Source: Paenibacillus gyeongsangnamensis (lineage in GTDB: Bacteria > Bacillota > Bacilli > Paenibacillales > NBRC-103111). From it: a stretch of DNA of 64,000 nt. The notes beneath the pieces are model-generated. The model did no database searches, was not told the origin of the DNA, and saw nothing but the letters and a program-made list of their open reading frames with translations. Where the stretch lies: positions 62,001 through 126,000 of the forward strand of contig NZ_JAQAGZ010000001.1 of the NCBI RefSeq assembly GCF_027533625.1, given 5' to 3'. Position 1 is the first letter of the stretch. Each line of letters begins with the position of its first letter. The position numbers and the translations under genes were made by a program. This document shows, in pieces, positions 43,545 to 52,344 of the stretch.

Positions 43545-45605
43545 ATGGAAAACCGCCAAGCACACTTGTCTGGACCGATTGTAAGCGATTACGATTTTTT
43601 TACCCGTTCAATCGATACGAACTTGCCGGTTCTGGAGGATGTAAAGAAAGCAGTCGAAAGCAAAGACTTCGGAACAGCGCGCCGATTATTTGCGGAGCAT
43701 GTGCGGAGATCCTTGCGATCGGATCTTTACTTCCAAATCCCGCCTCATGAAATGCAAAACCAATTTTTTCTGCCGGGAGAGACGTTGGAAGAAATGGGCG
43801 AGCGTATCTTGGCTTTAAAGCTTGTCTCTTGCGGCACGCCTCATCAATTCTTCGGGAAGGTGGACTGGTCCGCCAATCCCACATTTAATCAATATATGGA
43901 ATGGACCTGGCAGCTCAACCGCCATTGGGAATGGGAGGTACTGGCGAAGCGTTACCGGGAAACGGGAGCTGAAAAATATGCTGAGGGACTGGTGAATCTG
44001 TTTACCAGTTGGGTCCGGCAGGCCGTTGTACCGGAGAATGCGCCGGGAAATTCGACTTACGGGTGGCGGACGATCGAGTGCGGTATCCGTATGGGCAATG
44101 CCTGGCCTTATGCGCTTCACGCCTGTTACCGCTCTCCCCATTTCACCGACGATGTCTTGATCGATTGGTATAAATCCTTGTGGGAACATGCAATGCGGCT
44201 GCGGGGCCATCACCGGGAAGAAGGCAACTGGCTGATTATGGAGATGAACGGTCTATCCCACATTGGCGTGCTTTGTCCCGAATTCAGGGAAGCGGAAAAT
44301 TGGAGAAATTATGCTCAGGAGAAACTGATCGGTGAATTGAACAGACAACTATACCCGGACGGGTTTCAAATTGAATTGAGCACGAATTATCACGAGGTCG
44401 TTTTAATTAATTATTTTCAAGTTATTCAGTTGTATCAGGCCTATGGGTACCCGATTGCTCCCGAAATTGTCAACGCACTCGAGAATGCCTGCTCCATTCA
44501 TGTCAAGCTGATGATGCCGGACGGACGACTGCCGGATGTGAACGACGGCTGCTGGCTGAAAGTGTCCGCTTCTACTTCCATGTCCGAGGCGACAAGGCGG
44601 TATCCGCACCGGCAGGATTTTCTTTGGGCCTATACGGAAGGACAAGAAGGAAGACCGCCGGTTGAAACGTCTATTCCCTTGCCATACAGCGGGTACTATG
44701 TCATGCGAAACGGCTGGGATCGGCAAGCCGTATGGGCGATGTTCGACGCGGGTCCGTTCGGGAGGGGCCACCAGCACGAGGATAAACTGAATCTGCTGAT
44801 TCATGCCTACGGAAAACTGTTGCTTACCGAAGGGGGGAATTACGCCTATGACGACTCCGAAATGCGGCGTTATGTGCTGTCCACTCGCTCTCACAACACG
44901 GTTCGCGTAGACGGATCGGATCAGAACCGGAGAATGGCTTACCGGTGGAGGGCGGAAGACCTCCATTTGCAGGCAGGCGCGAAATGGCATTCGTCCGAAG
45001 CTTTTGATTTTGTTCAAGGAACATATGACGAAGGCTACGGCGCTCTGGCGCAGATCAGGGTCACACACAGCCGAAGCGTGCTGTTCTTGAAAAACCATCC
45101 GCTCGTTTCTCCATGCTTTCTGGTGATCGACAGGCTGGCGCCGCAGGATGAACAATCGCACAACTATGAATTTTTATGGCATCTGCATAGTGAATCGGCA
45201 TTTGTTCAAGGGCTGAATAGTTTTACCTTGAACCGTGAAGGTCCGAATCTGACCCTAATCACGAACAAGATGGAAAATTTGGCTGCCAAGATCGTAAAGG
45301 GGCAAACCGAATCGGAATGGCAAGGGTGGAAAACCGCCGAATCGTTCGTGCAAGGAGAATATGCGCCTGCTCCTGTCGTTGTCTATAATTTGACGGCCGC
45401 GGGACCGGTTCGCGTGGTTACCCTGTTGTTTCCGACAAACACAGGAGAAAAGTGCCCGGTAAAGGAAGTTGAAGCGTCGGGAGAAGTTCACGATCGACAA
45501 ATCCGGCTGAACCTGCTAAACGGTCAATCGATTGTGATTGATGAAAACGAATATATAGGGACGAGGGAGCATCAATCCAATGATCTACTTGGGATAGGAC
45601 TGTAG
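43545..45605 (+). CDS. Heparinase II/III-like protein, no signal peptide
   Basis: About 686 residues. ATG 43545 is placed 10 bases after GGAGGT; in-frame ATGs at 43527 and 43536 overlap that site. The N-terminal half is an alpha/alpha toroid with the heparinase/alginate-lyase motif GNWLIMEMNGLSHIG (N235, H239) and STNYHEVV (Y282, H283). The C-terminal half is the heparinase II/III beta-sandwich (FGRGHQHEDKLNLLIHAYGK with H409/H411, and LSTRSHNTVRVDG). Relatives include PL12, PL15 and PL17 lyases. Because there is no signal peptide, it would cleave oligosaccharides in the cytoplasm by beta-elimination. Its position after an isomerase and kinase is unusual. The polysaccharide acted on is unknown. 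Confidence 0.88.
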   Translation: MENRQAHLSGPIVSDYDFFTRSIDTNLPVLEDVKKAVESKDFGTARRLFAEHVRRSLRSDLYFQIPPHEMQNQFFLPGETLEEMGERILALKLVSCGTPHQFFGKVDWSANPTFNQYMEWTWQLNRHWEWEVLAKRYRETGAEKYAEGLVNLFTSWVRQAVVPENAPGNSTYGWRTIECGIRMGNAWPYALHACYRSPHFTDDVLIDWYKSLWEHAMRLRGHHREEGNWLIMEMNGLSHIGVLCPEFREAENWRNYAQEKLIGELNRQLYPDGFQIELSTNYHEVVLINYFQVIQLYQAYGYPIAPEIVNALENACSIHVKLMMPDGRLPDVNDGCWLKVSASTSMSEATRRYPHRQDFLWAYTEGQEGRPPVETSIPLPYSGYYVMRNGWDRQAVWAMFDAGPFGRGHQHEDKLNLLIHAYGKLLLTEGGNYAYDDSEMRRYVLSTRSHNTVRVDGSDQNRRMAYRWRAEDLHLQAGAKWHSSEAFDFVQGTYDEGYGALAQIRVTHSRSVLFLKNHPLVSPCFLVIDRLAPQDEQSHNYEFLWHLHSESAFVQGLNSFTLNREGPNLTLITNKMENLAAKIVKGQTESEWQGWKTAESFVQGEYAPAPVVVYNLTAAGPVRVVTLLFPTNTGEKCPVKEVEASGEVHDRQIRLNLLNGQSIVIDENEYIGTREHQSNDLLGIGL

Positions 45606-45683
45606 GTTGCGGGAATCATAATGGACAATGGGATCATGAAGTACCGCCGCAATTTGTATGGAAATATGAGAGGGGAACTGTTC

Positions 45684-47990
45684 ATGAAAATACTTGATTT
45701 ATTTTTCAATCGAAATAAATCAATGCTTCGAAAGATGATCATTGTCTCCCTTTTTATTTCGATTGTGCCGACATTGATCACTGGACTAGGCGGCTATCTC
45801 TATGCTTCATCCGTTGTAGAAACCGAAGTCAACAAGGCTAATTATCAGATCTTGAAAACTGCTTCCGATAATGTGGATAAAAAGCTGCAGACGATTCAGA
45901 TCAATCTTCTGCAAATGATGAACACGCCTTATTTTCTCGTGGATTACAACGTGGATTTGAAAGCTGATCAGATCGATTTCTTTGGGAAAGTATACAAAAC
46001 GCTCGGTGCTTTTCAAAATTCGAACCAGAATTTGCGCGAGTTGGCTCTCTATATTCGGGACGTTGCCTATATTTCTCCGACGAGCGGGACCATTCGGCCG
46101 GACGGCTTAAGCTTATCCGTTCGAGAAAAGTTCGATTATGAAATGAAACAGGATTACCGGCTGCGCTGGTTGAACGATACATTCCCGGTGACGCCTTATA
46201 CCGACACAGGCAGAGGTGTTACGCTGATTAACAAGTTTCCCCTTGGCAGCAGCTCTCCGATTGGACTCGTCCTTGCGTCGGTAGATTCGAGTCAGTTTCG
46301 TGAGATCATTGGAGATTCGACCGTCTATAATGGGCAATTTATGTTCGTTGTGAGTGAAAATGGAAAATTAGTCGCAACAACATCGGACCAGCTTCAGCCA
46401 AGCAATTTCTATGAGAGCATTTTGCAAGCAGGTGAGGAGAAGTCCAAATATAATTTTAATTGGAAAGGCACCACCTATCTGGTTACAAGCATCACTTCGA
46501 ACTATAGTCATTGGAAATATATCGATGTGATTCCAGTGAAAGAATTGAATGCCAAGTCGAGAGGCATCGCGTTCATGACGATGGGCATCGTCTTCTTTTT
46601 CATACTTGTTGGCGTCGGCTGTTCATTCTTTGGAAGTCGAAAGATTTACCGGCCGGTGGAACGATTGCTAGCTAGTATTAGAAGTGATTCCGGTATGGAG
46701 ATCGATTCTGATGAGATAGGTTTCGTCCATCGGAATTGGTTGGAGCTGAGGCATACGGCATCCCAACTAAAGAATGAATTGTCGCATCAGCTGCCGATCA
46801 TTCGCGAGTCATTCGTCCTGCAGCTGCTGCAGGGCCAATTTGCCCATTATACTGATAAGCAATTAGTCGAATTGCTGAAGCGTTATCAGCTTCCGGATCA
46901 AGCGGAGTTCGCTGTGCTTGCGGTTGTGTTTGATATGGACGCGAACCGGAAGGGGAAATTCCGTGATAGTGACAAAGAGCTCATGCTCTTCTCCATGAAA
47001 AATATCATCGACGAATTCATTCCGCTGAGTGGCTGGCAAGGCGTTACGGTCAACGTATTTAATGACAGTCTGGTGACTTGGTTATGGAGTGTGCCGGAAA
47101 CGCCAGAAGCGGACAAGGAGGAGCCTGATTTCTTCGCTTTCGCTGAAAACATTCGGAATACACTATCGAATTATTTGCATCTCCCGGTGACTGTCGGGCT
47201 GAGTGAAGTCGGTTACGAGACGAAAGAAGTGCCGCGAATGTACCGCCAAGCGATGTTCGCTCTTGAGTCGCGCATCATTACGGGGAGAAATAAAGTGCTG
47301 CAGGACGAAGGCAGCCTAGTCAGCGAGAGCAGCTACCCCGTGGAACTGGAGCAGCATTACGAGAATTCGCTGAAGCTTGGCAATCAAGAGGAAGCTGAAC
47401 GAATGTTGAACGACTTCATGGAGACAGTTAGAAGGCTGGCGAGATCTCCGGAAGGCGTGCTTCTTTACTACAATCAGCTTCTTGCCGCTACAATGAGAAC
47501 GGCTTACAGCTTGAAAGTGGAGCCGAAGCAACTGTTCGAACAATACGATCCTTATACGCATATGCGCAAGTTGAAGAGCATTGAGGATATTAATTTATGG
47601 TTTGTGACTGCGCTGATTTCGCCCATTATTGCTGCCGCTCAGGGAAATCGGCACGGAGAGTATGAACGAATGGTAATGACTGCCGTAAGCTACATTCACG
47701 ACAATTATCATCGGGATATCTCGCTCGAAGAATGCGCAGATTATTGTAATGTCAGTACATTCCAGCTTAGCAAATGGTTTAAGAAAATCATGCAGACCCC
47801 CTTCATTGATTATTTGACGGAATACCGTATTGAAAAAGCAAAGCATATATTAGCGGAAACCGATTTGTCGGTCAGCGAGATATCTCTTCTCGTTGGTTAT
47901 CAGCGTCAAAACTTCATGCGCGTCTTCAAGAAGCAAGTCGGTACGACTCCCGGACAGTACAGGGAGTCAGTCAAGCAACTGCCTTCCTAA
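45684..47990 (+). CDS. Membrane-anchored AraC-family regulator (Cache sensor)
   Basis: About 768 residues from ATG 45684, just after GAGAGGGGAAC. An earlier in-frame ATG at 45621 has no good ribosome site. Layout: TM helix near residues 14-40 (MIIVSLFISIVPTLITGLGG), extracellular dCache-like sensor (RLRWLNDTFPVTPYTDTGRG; WKYIDVIPVKEL), second TM (FMTMGIVFFFILVGVGCSFF), regulatory middle region, and double HTH (ISLEECADYCNVSTFQLSKW; VSEISLLVGYQRQNFMRVF) ending VGTTPGQYRE. It is the same architecture as the regulator at 14271. It precedes the transporter and GH101 genes, whose promoters share a sequence element. Confidence 0.92.
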   Translation: MKILDLFFNRNKSMLRKMIIVSLFISIVPTLITGLGGYLYASSVVETEVNKANYQILKTASDNVDKKLQTIQINLLQMMNTPYFLVDYNVDLKADQIDFFGKVYKTLGAFQNSNQNLRELALYIRDVAYISPTSGTIRPDGLSLSVREKFDYEMKQDYRLRWLNDTFPVTPYTDTGRGVTLINKFPLGSSSPIGLVLASVDSSQFREIIGDSTVYNGQFMFVVSENGKLVATTSDQLQPSNFYESILQAGEEKSKYNFNWKGTTYLVTSITSNYSHWKYIDVIPVKELNAKSRGIAFMTMGIVFFFILVGVGCSFFGSRKIYRPVERLLASIRSDSGMEIDSDEIGFVHRNWLELRHTASQLKNELSHQLPIIRESFVLQLLQGQFAHYTDKQLVELLKRYQLPDQAEFAVLAVVFDMDANRKGKFRDSDKELMLFSMKNIIDEFIPLSGWQGVTVNVFNDSLVTWLWSVPETPEADKEEPDFFAFAENIRNTLSNYLHLPVTVGLSEVGYETKEVPRMYRQAMFALESRIITGRNKVLQDEGSLVSESSYPVELEQHYENSLKLGNQEEAERMLNDFMETVRRLARSPEGVLLYYNQLLAATMRTAYSLKVEPKQLFEQYDPYTHMRKLKSIEDINLWFVTALISPIIAAAQGNRHGEYERMVMTAVSYIHDNYHRDISLEECADYCNVSTFQLSKWFKKIMQTPFIDYLTEYRIEKAKHILAETDLSVSEISLLVGYQRQNFMRVFKKQVGTTPGQYRESVKQLPS

Positions 47991-48008
47991 TCTTAGAAGC
48001 AATTTCCT

Positions 48009-48049
48009 AGGTATGCTTGCGGGTAAAAACCCTTAAAGCATACCTTTTT
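48009..48049 (+). terminator. Terminator after the AraC regulator
   Basis: AGGTATGCTT (48009-48018) and AAGCATACCT (48036-48045), with an inner GGG/CCC pair, followed by TTTT. Confidence 0.92.
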
Positions 48050-48160
48050 GACTACAACCGATTGCTGACTAGAGTTGCATTTTTTGTTCTGGCGATTCCC
48101 GTTGCCGCAAGGATAGCGACAGAACCCGGGCAAAACCTTGGTCTCAGGGCTTGCTGTACA

Positions 48161-48254
48161 GCGCAACAATTGCGTCTTGTAGGCTACAAGGCATGAATCG
48201 TATATTGCAAATATGAAATCTGCACTTGCAGCTACGAGAGGTGACGAAGGATGA
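48161..48254 (+). promoter_or_regulatory. Transporter promoter, element shared with GH101 gene
   Basis: TTGTAG (48178-48183), 17-base spacer, TATATT (48201-48206). An inverted box GCAACAATTGC overlaps the -35 upstream region at 48163-48173. The whole block through the ribosome site and start codon (48161-48254) aligns closely with 52075-52166 before the GH101 gene. Inferred target of the AraC regulator at 45684. Confidence 0.72.
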
Positions 48255-49168
48255 CATTATGGTTAAGGGGCTGGGGCGCTGCCCTTAAACGAGACAAGTA
48301 TTTGTATTTATTAATGACGCCAGGCTTACTCTTTTTTCTCATCTTTAAATACGGACCGATGTGGGGTTTGTCGTTAGCGTTCCAAAACTATTCTCCGTTC
48401 CTCGGGTTCTGGAAGAGTGAATGGGTGGGCTTCAAATATTTCAGCGATTTCCTGACGAATCCTGATTTTTTTAAACTGCTGCGGAATACGCTGGCGATTA
48501 GCTTCTTGAACATCCTATTCTTTTTCCCGGCGCCGATCGTCCTGGCCTTGATGCTTAATGAAGTGCGCCGAGTAAAATTTAAAAAATTTGTGCAGACGGC
48601 GATCTATCTGCCCCACTTTGTGTCATGGGTCGTCATTGCGGGTATTTGCTTCATTTTGCTGAGCAAGTCCTCAGGTGTCGTTAACGGACTTATTGTTGAA
48701 GCGGGCGGGTCCAAAATTGATTTTCTGACGAATGAGAATACGTTCTGGCTATTGCTGACGTCGCAAAGTATTTGGAAAGATGCCGGATATGGAACGATCA
48801 TTTTCCTGGCTGCGCTGACCAGTATCAATCCCGAGCAATACGAAGCGGCTCAAATCGACGGGGCGAGCCGATGGAAGCAGCTGCTGTATATCACGCTGCC
48901 CGGGCTTAAGTCCACCATCGTCGTACTGCTCATCCTGCGATTAGGAACGGTCATGGATGTCGGCTTCGAGCAGGTCTATCTGATGAACAGTGCCCCTGTA
49001 GAAAGTGTTGGCGACATGTTCGATACGTATGCATACCGCGTAGGTGTTCAGCAGGGACGATTCAGTTTTGCGATCGCGGCAGGGATGTTTAAATCGATTG
49101 TCGGCTTCATTATGGTTGTCGCGGCCAACCGGTTAGCTAAGAAAATGGGTGAGGAAGGGGTGTATTAG
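48251..49168 (+). CDS. CUT1 ABC transporter permease, LplB-like
   Basis: A 305-residue permease with six helices. The N-terminal FLIFKYGPMWGLSLAFQNYS is the LplB-type start; the EAA loop is YEAAQIDGASRWKQLLYITL. It closely parallels the permease at 11608, indicating related transporters in the two glycan loci. ATG 48251 follows GAGGTGACGAAGG. Its stop (TAG) lies two bases before the start of the next permease. Confidence 0.93.
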   Translation: MTLWLRGWGAALKRDKYLYLLMTPGLLFFLIFKYGPMWGLSLAFQNYSPFLGFWKSEWVGFKYFSDFLTNPDFFKLLRNTLAISFLNILFFFPAPIVLALMLNEVRRVKFKKFVQTAIYLPHFVSWVVIAGICFILLSKSSGVVNGLIVEAGGSKIDFLTNENTFWLLLTSQSIWKDAGYGTIIFLAALTSINPEQYEAAQIDGASRWKQLLYITLPGLKSTIVVLLILRLGTVMDVGFEQVYLMNSAPVESVGDMFDTYAYRVGVQQGRFSFAIAAGMFKSIVGFIMVVAANRLAKKMGEEGVY

Positions 49169-49169
49169 G

Positions 49170-50030
49170 ATGGATCGTTCTTCAAGATGGTTAGATGTCT
49201 TCATATACGTCGTTTTGTTTTTGTTTTCTTTGTGCACAGTACTCCCATTCATCTATATCACGATTGTGTCCTTCACAGATCCTCATGAATATATAACGAC
49301 GCCGGTCATGCTGTTTCCGAAATCATGGAGCTTAGCCTCGTACCGTTACATCATGTCGTCGGGCCAATTTACAAGTTCTTTCTTCATTACGACGATGCTG
49401 ACGATTGTCGGTACCGTTTGTGCGCTGCTGACGACGGCCGGATTGGCCTATGGATTGTCGCGCAAGAGATTGAAAGGCCGTAATTTCATCCTGACAGCGA
49501 TTTTGTTCACGATGTTGTTCAACCCGGGCATCATACCTAACTATTTGCTAATTAAAAGCTTGGGGCTATTGAACAGTTTCTGGGCGCTAGTGCTTCCAGG
49601 GTTAGCGACTCCTTTCTACGTGCTGCTTATGAAAAGCTTCTTCCAAGACGTGCCCGCGGAGCTTGAAGAATCAGGAACAATAGACGGCTGCTCGGATATC
49701 GGCATCTTCTTCCGAATTATTCTCCCGATCTCACTGCCGGTTATTGCTGCATTCAGCTTGTTTTACGGTGTCGGGTATTGGAACACGTATTTCAATGGCG
49801 TACTGTACATCAATAAGGATACGCTGCGTCCGCTCCAAGTCGTCTTGCAGCAAATGCTGGCTGCAAGCTCTACTCCAGCCGATTTTTCCGAGGCTTCAGC
49901 GTCTGTCATCCCGGCGGATACGGTGAAGATGGCGGCAGTTGTCATTGCGGCAGTTCCGATAGTCATGGTGTACCCGTTCCTTCAAAAATATTTTTTGAAA
50001 GGCCTGACGCTTGGCTCTGTGAAGGGCTAA
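49170..50030 (+). CDS. CUT1 ABC transporter permease, YtcP-like
   Basis: About 286 residues from ATG 49170, after GAGGAAGGGG; an earlier in-frame GTG at 49149 lies inside the previous gene and is less likely. Six helices; typical segments are LPFIYITIVSFTDPHEYITT, FNPGIIPNYLLIKSLGL, the EAA loop LEESGTIDGCSDIGIFFRII and FLQKYFLKGLTLGSVKG at the end. It pairs with the LplB-like subunit and precedes the binding protein. Confidence 0.93.
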   Translation: MDRSSRWLDVFIYVVLFLFSLCTVLPFIYITIVSFTDPHEYITTPVMLFPKSWSLASYRYIMSSGQFTSSFFITTMLTIVGTVCALLTTAGLAYGLSRKRLKGRNFILTAILFTMLFNPGIIPNYLLIKSLGLLNSFWALVLPGLATPFYVLLMKSFFQDVPAELEESGTIDGCSDIGIFFRIILPISLPVIAAFSLFYGVGYWNTYFNGVLYINKDTLRPLQVVLQQMLAASSTPADFSEASASVIPADTVKMAAVVIAAVPIVMVYPFLQKYFLKGLTLGSVKG

Positions 50031-50140
50031 GGGAGAGGCATCTTGAGAGGGGGGATGCCGTGCTTTAGAATTGGTTATAAAGTTAACATTACTCGAAGTG
50101 GGGCAGCAACATCCAAAGAAAATAAAGGAGGCAACAACCT

Positions 50141-51718
50141 ATGAAAAAGGTTTTGAAAATGACAGGGCTGTCGGCAACAGCGGCCCTAATGCTTATTGCG
50201 ACGGCTTGCGGCAACGGCAATTCCGGCAAACAGGCCGATTCTCAGCAGCCGGGAGCCAAAAATGGGGCGGATTCAAAAGCGCCTACGGAAATTACAATTA
50301 TCTCGCCTACTTACAATGATGCGCCTAAGAATGATTTGGAGGCCATTCAACAAGTCAACCAGAAGTTTAATGTTAAAATCAATGCTACTTATGTCCCTTC
50401 GAATAATTATGATGATAAAGTGAACGTCATGCTGGCGTCGAACGACTTGCCGGATGTGTCGGTAGTGTGGGACATTACGAAGTCAAATTGGGCGCAAGCG
50501 CTGGGGCAAGGCGCGTTCTGGGATTTAACGCCGTATATCAAGAACTATCCGAACTTATCCAAGATCGATCCTAACATCTATAGCGCACTTTCGTTTAACG
50601 GCAAAACGATGGGGGTGCCGCGCGTTAGACCGCAAGACGGCCATGAATCGCTCATTATTCGCAAGGACTGGCTGGATAAATTAGGCTTGCAGCCTCCGAA
50701 GACGATGGATGAGTTCTACAAAGTCATGGAGGCGTTTACGAAAAACGATCCGGACGGCAATGGCAAGCCTGATACGTACGGCTTTGCCTCGTATGCTACG
50801 ACATCGCCTCAGACCTACTTATTCTCCATGTTCGGCTCGGCATCTTCACAAAACGGCGGGCTTCTGCAAGGCTGGCAGAAAGACAGCTCAGGACAATTAA
50901 CTCCGGCGTTTGCTTCCCAGCAGATGAAGGATGCGCTCGCTTTCTGGAGCAAAGCGTTTAAGGAAGGCTTGGTTGTACCCGATTATGCGGTCATGAAAGC
51001 CCAGCAGCTGAAAGATATGTTCATTCAAGGCAAAATCGGGATGTATATCGGTAATATTGTCGACATTTATAATGCGCCAAATGTAATCAAAGAACTTCAA
51101 AAGGTGAATCCGAAAGCGGATGCCGTCGCCTATGAGCTTTCGGCAGCTCCGGATGGCAAGCGTTACTATGAAAAAAGTACAGGATCTTTCGGTCAGCTGA
51201 TGATCAGCAAGAAAGTTCCGGAAGAGAAAATGAAGAAGATTTTGGAAGTCCTGGATTATGGCAACACACTCGAAGGTTGGAAGCTGATCAACAATGGCAT
51301 TAAAGACAAAGATTATACGGATACTAACATTCCGACCATCGTGGTACAAACGGATGCCGGCAAGGCGAATCAGTACCCGAATCCCGGTCAATGGATTCCT
51401 GGCTACTTTAACAAATATTCAAGAGCTGAACATGGAGATATGTCGCCAGAGGTTATCAAGTATAACCACGATCTTGTCGATGCGATTGGCAAAAATTCTA
51501 TTATGGATCCATCTGCCGGCATTAATACGCCTACGAATGCAGAGAAGGGCGCCGATTTCCTCAAGAAAATTAACGACAACGAAATCAATACGATTGTAGG
51601 CAAAAGCAGCTTGGCCGATTGGGATAAATTCGTTAAATCCATGCTAGACGATCCTTCATTCCAGAAGCTGCAGAAAGAAGTGAACGACGCTTACAAAGCT
51701 AAAGCCGGCGGTAAATAA
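50141..51718 (+). CDS. Extracellular solute-binding lipoprotein of CUT1-type importer
   Basis: A 525-residue lipoprotein: signal peptide MKKVLKMTGLSATAALMLIA with lipidated C23 after TA. The ribosome site AAAGGAGG lies nine bases before ATG 50141. The large size and motifs (DWLDKLGLQPPKTMDEFYKV; DPDGNGKPDTYGFA, a loop with the acidic pattern of a calcium site) match the LplA-type family. In this operon the binding protein is last, unlike the order at 9.9-13.4 kb. The likely ligand is an oligosaccharide released by GH101 or the PL8 lyase, by context only. Confidence 0.92.
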   Translation: MKKVLKMTGLSATAALMLIATACGNGNSGKQADSQQPGAKNGADSKAPTEITIISPTYNDAPKNDLEAIQQVNQKFNVKINATYVPSNNYDDKVNVMLASNDLPDVSVVWDITKSNWAQALGQGAFWDLTPYIKNYPNLSKIDPNIYSALSFNGKTMGVPRVRPQDGHESLIIRKDWLDKLGLQPPKTMDEFYKVMEAFTKNDPDGNGKPDTYGFASYATTSPQTYLFSMFGSASSQNGGLLQGWQKDSSGQLTPAFASQQMKDALAFWSKAFKEGLVVPDYAVMKAQQLKDMFIQGKIGMYIGNIVDIYNAPNVIKELQKVNPKADAVAYELSAAPDGKRYYEKSTGSFGQLMISKKVPEEKMKKILEVLDYGNTLEGWKLINNGIKDKDYTDTNIPTIVVQTDAGKANQYPNPGQWIPGYFNKYSRAEHGDMSPEVIKYNHDLVDAIGKNSIMDPSAGINTPTNAEKGADFLKKINDNEINTIVGKSSLADWDKFVKSMLDDPSFQKLQKEVNDAYKAKAGGK

Positions 51719-51763
51719 GAAACGGATTTTAAACGGATAGGCGTATATAACTGGGCTATACGG

Positions 51764-51806
51764 CGGGTGATTCGACTTGAAGCAAGCGGATCACCCGTTC
51801 GTTATT
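51764..51806 (+). terminator. Probable terminator of the second glycan transporter operon
   Basis: CGGGTGATTCG and CGGATCACCCG pair around a 12-base loop, followed by TTCGTTATTT, a weak T-tract. Between here and 52042 I see no gene. Confidence 0.7.
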
Positions 51807-52041
51807 TATAAGCCGATTAATATAGAGAGGATGTAAGCTGGATTTTTATCGACGGTGATCACGCGCGGCGATTGATTGGGTGGTAAGGTCAACGCTTTCT
51901 TGAAGAATTGTCTGGCTGCGGGAAAATCGCGATTTTCTGAAAGCATGAAATCAATCGTAGTTCCGTTTCCAATGTATTAGATCAAGTAGTCGCATTTATG
52001 ATTGGTATCTACGGCTTCATGCAAAAATTGTGACAATAGTC

Positions 52042-52062
52042 CGCAATAGTAGAATTCTGCAC
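52042..52062 (+). promoter_or_regulatory. Extra upstream box of the GH101 promoter
   Basis: CGCAATAGTAGAATTCTGCAC resembles TTGCGATTAGAAACTTTGCAC at 52119-52139 and TTGCAAATATGAAATCTGCAC at 48205-48225. It lies about 80 bases upstream of the deduced GH101 transcription start, where an activator could bind. Confidence 0.5.
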
Positions 52063-52074
52063 ATGAAAGAAGCC

Positions 52075-52182
52075 GTGCAACAATTGCGCCTTGTCGGCTA
52101 CAGTTTATTGATCGTATATTGCGATTAGAAACTTTGCACAAGCAACAAGAGGTGGTGAAAGATGACGGTTTTCATGAAGTGA
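52075..52182 (+). promoter_or_regulatory. GH101 promoter and short leader reading frame copied from the transporter promoter
   Basis: TTGTCG (52091-52096), 18-base spacer, TATATT (52115-52120). From 52075 to about 52166 the sequence follows 48161-48254, including the inverted box GCAACAATTGC, the spacer, GAGGTG ribosome site and the start GATGAC. Here the ATG (52162) opens only six codons (MTVFMK, stop 52180-52182). The true GH101 start is 183 bases downstream of that ATG. The leader region to 52344 contains no other gene. Confidence 0.68.
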
Positions 52183-52306
52183 CATTGGTATATTTTCCCT
52201 CGAAAGGGGTGATGCCCACTAGGAAAGAAACAAAATTAGACATTAGCTCCTGTAACGTTTCCATTCAGAGCAGATGGCAGCTCATAAGTGACAGCATCCG
52301 CAATTT

Positions 52307-52320
52307 TGAAAGCGTTTTAA
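52307..52320. promoter_or_regulatory. cre-like site in the GH101 leader
   Basis: TGAAAGCGTTTTAA fits the catabolite-response consensus TGWNANCGNTNWCA with one mismatch. It lies 25 bases before the GH101 start, so CcpA could block transcript elongation in sugar-rich conditions. Confidence 0.5.
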
Positions 52321-52344
52321 ATAGGCGAAGGAGGCTTTTTTATT

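Noticed and set aside
44403..45161. A 252-codon minus-strand frame opposite the heparinase-like gene
   Set aside because: Pure shadow of a well-supported gene; no ribosome site or recognisable motifs.
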